Assembly: GCF_002911015.1 (NCBI RefSeq)
Contig: NZ_KZ626869.1
Location: 1 to 64,000, forward strand
Direction: 5' to 3'
Source of the DNA: Streptomyces populi
GTDB lineage: Bacteria > Actinomycetota > Actinomycetes > Streptomycetales > Streptomycetaceae
DNA: 64,000 nucleotides
Below are positions 59,071 to 64,000 of the stretch, piece after piece. Positions within the stretch are counted from its first letter, which is position 1; each line of letters starts with the position of its first letter. Both the position numbers and the translations under genes were made by a program. A model generated the notes under the pieces. It was given only the letters and a program-made list of their open reading frames with translations. It was not told the origin of the DNA and ran no database searches.

Positions 59071-60315
59071 GCGAGCCGGGGCACGCGCCAGGCCCAGCCG
59101 GGCGGCCCTGGTCGTGAGGTAGCGCTGCTCGGGGATGCTGGTGGTGAGGGCTGCCGCCTCGCGGTAGTGGTACAGGGCCCGCACCGGGTCTCCGGCCATC
59201 TCCAGCAGGTGGGCCCGCACCGCGTGCGTCCGGTGATGACCCTCGAGGGGGCTGCGGTCCCGCGCGTCGAGCCGGTCGAGCAGCGCCAGGGCGGCGGCCG
59301 GACCGTCGACCATCGCGAGGGCGACCGCCCGGTTGAGGGTGACCAGCGGACTGGCCGTCACGTGCTCGAGCAGCTCGTACAGGCCGTGGATCTGCGGCCA
59401 GTCGGTGTCCTCGGCACGGGCCGCGCCGTCGTGGACGGCCGCGATGGCGGCCTGCAACCGGTATTCGCCGGGAGGTCCCCTGTGGGCGAACGTGCCGTTG
59501 AGGAGCGTGGCGCCTTCCCGGATCAGGCGGCGGTTCCAGCGCGTGCGGTCCTGCTCGGCCAGGGGGATCAGCTCACCGTGCGGGCCGGTGCGTGCGGGCC
59601 GGCGGGCCTCGGTCAGCAGCATCAGGGCCAGCAGACCGGCCACCTCGCCCTCGGCCGGCAGGATCCGGTGCAGTTGACGGGCCAGCCGGACGGCCTCTCC
59701 CGACAGGTCCGCGCGGTGCAGCAGCGGACCCGCGGAGGCGGTGTAGCCCTCGTTGAACAGCAGGTACAGCACGTGCAGTACGGAGCGAAGCCGCGCCGAC
59801 CGGTCCGGTGCGCCCGGCACCGGCACCTCGAACACCACCGACGACGCCTTCAGGCGCTGCTTGGCCCGGCTGATGCGCTGCGCCATCGTCGCCTCGGGCA
59901 CCAGGTAGGCGGCCGCGATCTCGGCGGTCGTCAGTCCGCCGACCGCCCGCAGGGTCAGGGCGATCGCAGAGGCGGGTGTGAGTGCGGGATGGCAGCACAT
60001 GAACAGCAGCGCCAGGGTGTCGTCGCCGGCCGGCCCCTCGGCCGGGGCCGGCTCCCGTGCCACTCGTTCCTCGCGCTGCCGTCGCGCCGCCTCGCTGCGC
60101 ACCTGGTCCGTGTGGCGGCGCGTGGCGGTCAGCAGCAGCCAGCCGCGCGGATTCTCCGGTATCCCGTGGACGGGCCAGTGCCGGGCGGCGGCGATCAGCG
60201 CTTCCTGTACCGCGTCCTCACACGCGTCGAAGTCCCCCTGCCGCCGGGCGAGCAGGCCGAGGACCTGCGGCGCCAGCGAGCGCAGCAGGTCCTCGACACC
60301 GGGTCCGCCGGTCAC
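59068..60315 (-). CDS. ECF42-type RNA polymerase sigma factor with C-terminal helical (TPR-like) domain
   Basis: 415 aa; GTG 60315 in a GTGA overlap with the YCII gene. Region 2: ACEDAVQEALIAAARHWPVH and NPRGWLLLTATRR. Region 4: TTAEIAAAYLVPEATMAQRI and SRAKQRLKA. The long C-terminal domain (LYLLFNEGYTASAG, LVTLNRAVALAMVDG, ALYHYREAAAL) is the mark of ECF42 sigma factors, which are paired with YCII/DGPF proteins and have no classical anti-sigma. Its C-terminal domain probably takes over the control role. Confidence 0.92.
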   Translation of the reverse strand: MTGGPGVEDLLRSLAPQVLGLLARRQGDFDACEDAVQEALIAAARHWPVHGIPENPRGWLLLTATRRHTDQVRSEAARRQREERVAREPAPAEGPAGDDTLALLFMCCHPALTPASAIALTLRAVGGLTTAEIAAAYLVPEATMAQRISRAKQRLKASSVVFEVPVPGAPDRSARLRSVLHVLYLLFNEGYTASAGPLLHRADLSGEAVRLARQLHRILPAEGEVAGLLALMLLTEARRPARTGPHGELIPLAEQDRTRWNRRLIREGATLLNGTFAHRGPPGEYRLQAAIAAVHDGAARAEDTDWPQIHGLYELLEHVTASPLVTLNRAVALAMVDGPAAALALLDRLDARDRSPLEGHHRTHAVRAHLLEMAGDPVRALYHYREAAALTTSIPEQRYLTTRAARLGLARAPAR

Positions 60316-60713
60316 AGGTCGAAGGCGACGGCGTCCATCACCCGGCGCACCTCGACCGGTTGCCGCGTCGGAACGCCGCCGGGGCCGGGCACCGCCGAGA
60401 TCCGGGCCGCGATCTCCAGGGCGCGGGCCTCGGACTCCACGTCGACGACGTTGAACCCGGCCAGCACTTCCTTGGACTCCGGGAACGGCCCGTCGGTCAC
60501 CACGGGTGCGGCAGCGCCGTCCGAGCGCACGATCCTGGCCAGCCGCGGGTCGGCCAGCCCCGTGAACTGCACCATCTCGCCACTCGCGACCAACTCCTCG
60601 GTCAGCGCCGCGTAGTAGTCGAAGTGCGCCGCGATGTCCCCGGGGGCCCACTCGTCCATGGGCTGCTCGAACTCTCCACCGTCGTGGTTGACCATCAGCA
60701 GGAACTTCGGCAC
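60312..60713 (-). CDS. YCII/DGPF-domain protein
   Basis: 133 aa; GTG 60713 with AGGAG five bases upstream. PKFLLMVNHDGGEFEQP, AHFDYYAALTEELVASG, VTDGPFPESKEVLAGF (the DGPF motif) and VEVRRVMDAVAF match the family. These proteins are encoded next to ECF42 sigma factors and are thought to be part of the same signalling unit. Their biochemical role is unclear. Confidence 0.93.
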   Translation of the reverse strand: MPKFLLMVNHDGGEFEQPMDEWAPGDIAAHFDYYAALTEELVASGEMVQFTGLADPRLARIVRSDGAAAPVVTDGPFPESKEVLAGFNVVDVESEARALEIAARISAVPGPGGVPTRQPVEVRRVMDAVAFDL

Positions 60714-60817
60714 GTGAACTCCTTGATCGTCGGCGCGCCCAGTGTGACGCACTCGCCCTATGAACGGAGTCGCCGAGCCGCTCTCTACATCGCCCGGAAA
60801 AATGTCCCGGACCGATG

Positions 60818-61186
60818 TCACCGGGCCGGGATCGGCTGGGTGAGGTTCACCGGGTTGCCGTCGGGGTCCTTGATGTGGGCGACGCGTTGCCCCCAGGCCA
60901 TGTCGTTGGGGCCGCCGTGGACCGAGCCGCCCAGCGCCGCCACCCGGCCGAGCGTCTCGTCGACGTCGTCGACACCGATGCTGAGCACGATCCGCGGTGC
61001 CGCCCCCGTCTCCGCCTCCGCCTTGGCCACCAGCCCGAGGTCGGTGTCGCCGATGCGCAGGCCGCGGTAGAAGACCGGGCCTTCCGCCGGTACCCGGAAG
61101 ATCTCCTCGGCGCCGAACAATTGCGTGTAGAAGCCGAGCAGGACGTCCTGGTCGGCAGTGATGATCACTGGCTGGATGGTGGACAT
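60818..61186 (-). CDS. VOC-family protein (glyoxalase-like)
   Basis: 122 aa; ATG with AGGAG four bases upstream. IQPVIITADQDVLLGFYTQL, VFYRGLRIGDTDLGLV, IVLSIGVDDVDETLGRVAAL and RVAHIKDPDGNPVNLTQP give the paired VOC pattern. It is read with the YCII and ECF42 genes on the same strand, with a 104-bp gap, a common trio (sigma, YCII, VOC) in actinobacteria. Confidence 0.9.
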   Translation of the reverse strand: MSTIQPVIITADQDVLLGFYTQLFGAEEIFRVPAEGPVFYRGLRIGDTDLGLVAKAEAETGAAPRIVLSIGVDDVDETLGRVAALGGSVHGGPNDMAWGQRVAHIKDPDGNPVNLTQPIPAR

Positions 61187-61333
61187 GGCTCTCCTGTCGG
61201 GAACGGTCGTGTCACCGGGTAGACCGTCGGAGAACGGTGAACTCATCGGCGGAACCACTTCCGCCGGACGATCCACGGCACGGGCTGCCGTCCACGACCG
61301 GCACGAGCCCCGGGAAAGAGGTCGTGCCCCCGC

Positions 61334-61385
61334 CGTGGAAGTGCCCTCCTGGTCCGGGATCCCGGACCAGGAGGGCACTTCCACG
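61334..61385. terminator. 52-bp perfect palindrome, strong terminator
   Basis: 26-bp perfectly complementary arms (61334-61359 and 61360-61385), loop-free. It follows the minus-strand gene at 61427-62401 and lies upstream of the VOC gene, so it should end the sigma/partner operon. Confidence 0.85.
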
Positions 61386-61426
61386 CTTCCGTACCGACGA
61401 CGACCGCACCCGAACGGGACAGCGGG

Positions 61427-62401
61427 CTACGGGCGCTGCTTCATCCGGTCGACGATCGCCCAGTCCACCACGTGTGACAGCTGGATGTACGTCTTGTCGC
61501 CGGACGCCGAGGTCCGTTCGTCGCGGAAGCCCAGGAATTCATAGGACTTCGGGTCGAAGATGAGGTACTTGCCCTTACCGAACGGGCTCTTGGGGCAGGA
61601 GATCCCCACCCCGGTCCGCCCGGCGGAGTCCTTCACTCCCGGGACCGCCTCGACACCGGGCACCAGGGCCAGCGCCTTGTACGCGGCGGGACGCAGCCCC
61701 TCAGGCAGCACCGGCCACTTCAGGAGCTCACCGAGCATGAAGTAGGCGTCGAACCAGTCCTGCGCGGTGAAGTCGCTCGTCGACCTGCTGGACGATCCGA
61801 CGTCGGTGATGACCGGAATGAGTTTCTCCGGGTCGGTGGGCAACTCCTTCAGCTCGCTCCACTTCCGGGGCGGCCACACGCCCTCGCCCTTCTTCATGGG
61901 CGCTTCCCAGATCACCCGGCCGAGTTCCATGGTCAAGGAGCGCTTGGAGCCGTCCACCGAGTCCCAGTTCACGTCCTCGTAGGTCTTGACCGCGCCGGTC
62001 CCGCGTTCCGTCTCCTTGATGATCCGCTTCGAGTAGATGAACTGGTCGTCGCGCGGTGCCACGGGCCTCTCGTTCCTGCCCGTCCGCGCCGCCGCCCCGT
62101 TCAGCACGGTCACGGCGCTGACGTTGCCCATCCTCGGGCTCGCCGTGCCCGGTGCGCGGCCGGAACGGCCTCCTCCGTCGCCGCCCTCGGTGACCAGTAC
62201 CGCCGTTCCGGTGACCGCCACGGCGACCACCGCGGCGGTCGCGAGCCGGAGCACGTGGCGACGGCCGGGCGCCGCGTCGGAGTGCCGCTGCGCGCGCGCA
62301 ATCGTGTTGAGCAGCCGGTGGCGGGCCTCCGCCCGGGCCGGGTCGGTGAGCGGGGCGGCGTCCGCGTCCCAGTCCCGCAGAAGTTCGAGTTCGTCAGTCA
62401 T
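61427..62401 (-). CDS. CU044_5270-family membrane protein, partner of the ECF sigma
   Basis: 324 aa; ATG 62401 overlaps the sigma-factor stop by eight bases. N-terminal cytoplasmic part (ELELLRDWDADAAPLTDPAR), one transmembrane segment (VLRLATAAVVAVAVTGTAVL, near residues 49-68), and an extracytoplasmic domain (DDQFIYSKRIIKE, PTDPEKLIPVITD, YLIFDPKSYEFLGFRDER). Proteins of this family sit directly after ECF sigma genes in actinobacteria and probably regulate or serve the sigma factor from the membrane. No classical zinc anti-sigma motif. Confidence 0.87.
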   Translation of the reverse strand: MTDELELLRDWDADAAPLTDPARAEARHRLLNTIARAQRHSDAAPGRRHVLRLATAAVVAVAVTGTAVLVTEGGDGGGRSGRAPGTASPRMGNVSAVTVLNGAAARTGRNERPVAPRDDQFIYSKRIIKETERGTGAVKTYEDVNWDSVDGSKRSLTMELGRVIWEAPMKKGEGVWPPRKWSELKELPTDPEKLIPVITDVGSSSRSTSDFTAQDWFDAYFMLGELLKWPVLPEGLRPAAYKALALVPGVEAVPGVKDSAGRTGVGISCPKSPFGKGKYLIFDPKSYEFLGFRDERTSASGDKTYIQLSHVVDWAIVDRMKQRP

Positions 62402-63011
62402 GGCCGGGTACCTCTCGCAGTGTCGTGGGATCGGATCCGCCCAACGCTTCGCGCAACTTGCCTCGCGCCCGGTGCAACCGTGATCTGACCGTGCCGACGG
62501 GGACGCCGAGGGCCTGGGCCACCTCCTCGTAGCCGAGACCGCCCCACGCCACCAGCAGCAGCACGTCCCGGTGCCGTGCGGACAGTGCGGCCAGTCCCGC
62601 CGCCAGCTCGCGGCGTACGGCCTGTGCCCCCACCCGGGCCGCGGCACGGTCGGCCAGCGGCTCCTCGTGATCGGCCGGAGCCGGGATGCGGGCCATGGCC
62701 CTGAAACGGCGCCCTTCGGCCCGCCGGTGCCGGCCGACCAGATTGGTCGCTATGCCGAACAGCCAGGGCCGGGCGCCGTCACCCGTGGCCCGCGAGGGGT
62801 CGTACCGGTGCCGCTGCTGAAAAGCGGTGGTGAAGGTCTCCGCCATGAGGTCGTCGGCCGGCTCGCCACCGAGCCTGCGGGCCAGATAGCGGTGCACCTC
62901 ATCCGCGTACCGGTCGAAGAGCACGGCGAACGCTTCGGGTGCGTCCCGGGACCGCGCAATCACCGAGGCATCGCTCTCCGCCCCCGTGCGGACGCCTGGT
63001 TCGACGGTCAT
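62394..63011 (-). CDS. ECF RNA polymerase sigma factor (SigE-like)
   Basis: 205 aa; ATG with GAGGAG upstream. Region 2: FAVLFDRYADEVHRYLARRL, LMAETFTTAFQQRHRYDP, RPWLFGIATNLVGRHRR. Region 4: LAALSARHRDVLLLVAWGGL, YEEVAQALGVPVGTVRSRLH. Normal length. Co-transcribed with the membrane partner (overlap 62394-62401). Probably responds to an envelope or extracellular signal. Confidence 0.94.
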   Translation of the reverse strand: MTVEPGVRTGAESDASVIARSRDAPEAFAVLFDRYADEVHRYLARRLGGEPADDLMAETFTTAFQQRHRYDPSRATGDGARPWLFGIATNLVGRHRRAEGRRFRAMARIPAPADHEEPLADRAAARVGAQAVRRELAAGLAALSARHRDVLLLVAWGGLGYEEVAQALGVPVGTVRSRLHRARGKLREALGGSDPTTLREVPGHD

Positions 63012-63159
63012 CGGGGCTCCTCTCGTTCAAGGGAACATGCTTCGAAGGCTTGGGCTTTCACTCCTCCTTCGCCGCTCGCCCCCGGTGAGTTCCCTCGGCC
63101 CCCTCGTCGCCGGAACGTGCCCGGCCGCAGGGCTCCGGCGGACCGGGCCGTGGTCGGTG

Positions 63160-63549
63160 TCAGGACGGGGTGACCGCCCGCATGACGGCGTGCCAGGGAG
63201 TGGCGTCGAAGATGAGGCGGATGGTGTCGATCCGGCCGTCGGTGAGGTGAAAGTGCTCGGCCGTGCGCTGGGTCCCGACGGCCGGGACCGAGGTGTGGAC
63301 GTCGTAGAGCAGGGTGGCCTCGCTCTCGCCGTACAGTTCGCTGACCAGATCGACGCCGCTCACGATCCCCAGGAAGGCGTCCAGCCCGCCGAGATGGCCG
63401 TGCGGGCTGTCGGAGGTCAGCAAGGGGCTCTGGAAGCGGAAGGGCTCGGCGAGGGTTCGAACGGCGGCGGGGACGTCGCCGCGGAACCGGGCCTGGTGGT
63501 AGGCGCGGACGGCGGCGCGTGTCGTGGTCGAGGTCGTGGTCCTCGTCAT
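63160..63549 (-). CDS. SnoaL-like / nuclear transport factor 2-like protein
   Basis: 129 aa; ATG overlaps the MarR stop (ATGA). AAVRAYHQARFRGDVPAAVR, LAEPFRFQSPLLTSDSPHG, FLGIVSGVDLVSELYGES and TAEHFHLTDGRIDTIRLIFD give the cone-like NTF2 fold used by SnoaL-type proteins. Coupled to a MarR regulator, it could be a small detoxifying or ligand-binding protein controlled by that regulator. No catalytic residue is clearly assigned. Confidence 0.85.
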   Translation of the reverse strand: MTRTTTSTTTRAAVRAYHQARFRGDVPAAVRTLAEPFRFQSPLLTSDSPHGHLGGLDAFLGIVSGVDLVSELYGESEATLLYDVHTSVPAVGTQRTAEHFHLTDGRIDTIRLIFDATPWHAVMRAVTPS

Positions 63550-64000
63550 GCGGGGGTGATCCCTTCGGCTGCGGCGAGGTGGGCGGCGATGCGCTGCTGG
63601 TTCTGCACGAGGCGCAGGCACAGGTGGCGGAGCTGGTGGAGTTCGGTGTCGGTGAATCCGTGGAACAGCGCCGCCATCGCCCTTTGCGTCGGCGCCCGGA
63701 ACTCCTCCAGCCACGTCAGACCGGCCGGGGTGATGCGGGCGAGGACGGACCGGCGGTCCGCGGGGTCGGGGTCGCGTCGTACGAGTCCCTGGCTTTCGAG
63801 CGTGTCGACCAGGCCGGTGGCGTTGCGGGCCGTCATGCCCGCGGAGCGCGCGAGGTCGCCGAGGTGCGCGCCGGCCTCCCCGAGGGTGCGCAGCCGGATC
63901 AGGACGTCGACGGCTCCGGCGCTGAGGCCACGGCCTTCCGAGCCGTGTGCGCGAAGCCGTTCGACGGACCTGTGCGCGGCACGCGCGGCGGCCGCCGCCT
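63546..64000 (-). CDS. MarR-family regulator (5' end outside window)
   Basis: At least 151 codons. The frame stays open to the right edge, so the start is missing. VDVLIRLRTLGEAGAHLGDL, LARSAGMTARNATGLVDTLE (recognition helix), GLVRRDPDPADRRSVLARIT (wing) and a C-terminal dimer helix show the winged-helix fold. Coupled to the SnoaL-like gene by ATGA overlap, and likely to control it. Confidence 0.9.
   Translation of the reverse strand, partial: AAAAARAAHRSVERLRAHGSEGRGLSAGAVDVLIRLRTLGEAGAHLGDLARSAGMTARNATGLVDTLESQGLVRRDPDPADRRSVLARITPAGLTWLEEFRAPTQRAMAALFHGFTDTELHQLRHLCLRLVQNQQRIAAHLAAAEGITPA

Overview
The window looks like a Streptomyces chromosome. It is very GC-rich with strong third-position GC bias, many GTG and a few TTG starts, stop/start overlaps (ATGA, GTGA), long perfect hairpins between converging genes, a SARP/AfsR-type regulator, and TTA codons (the bldA codon) in a few special genes. 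No rRNA, insertion sequence, integrase or CRISPR array was seen. One unusual tRNA gene is present.

Region 1 (1-22,750) is a nonribosomal peptide cluster that enters from the left edge. It opens with the 3' part of an NRPS: a cysteine-type adenylation (A) domain interrupted by a methyltransferase, then a carrier domain (PCP) and a thioesterase (TE). Four translationally coupled genes follow: a saccharopine-dehydrogenase-like reductase, a thiazolinyl imide reductase (PchG/Irp3 type), a type II thioesterase and an O-methyltransferase. Flanking genes encode an FAD oxidase, a VOC protein, a second methyltransferase, a hydrolase, an FAD monooxygenase, an ABC-2 exporter, an ACP with a fatty-acyl-AMP-ligase-like enzyme, an aryl-AMP ligase, a PPTase and two divergent sister P450s. 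This fits an aryl-capped, N-methylthiazolidine, pyochelin/watasemycin-like metallophore pathway with extra tailoring. The loading and cyclisation modules must lie to the left.

Region 2 (22,812-41,189) starts with an AfsR-like regulator and a 1.5 kb gene-free stretch. It then has TE and A-PCP (hand-read code resembling histidine), a KS-AT-ACP polyketide synthase, a divergent A-PCP-C NRPS (valine-like code) coupled to a third P450, an MFS exporter, an AraC regulator and an EamA exporter. All three assembly-line genes and the EamA gene carry a TTA codon, while none was seen in region 1. This suggests a separate control regime and perhaps a second cluster. A-PCP plus P450 plus TE is the known set for making a free beta-hydroxy amino acid.

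Region 3 (41,200-64,000) is ordinary accessory and housekeeping content: SRPBCC, DUF4240, a lamin-tail-domain secreted protein, a serpin-like protein, a TPR protein, an odd tRNA-Gly(UCC), a GntR regulator with a palindromic operator, a PEBP protein, a DtxR-family regulator lacking most primary metal ligands, a 13-14 repeat WD40 protein, YceI, a LuxR/LAL pseudogene, an FG-GAP protein, a HelD/HelR-like helicase, GNAT, an ECF42-type sigma with a YCII partner, VOC, an ECF sigma with its partner membrane protein, a SnoaL-like protein and a truncated MarR.

Limits: all family calls were made by eye from translated sequence. A-domain codes were aligned by hand, and no database search was possible. 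No MbtH protein, salicylate synthase or siderophore uptake system was seen in the window.
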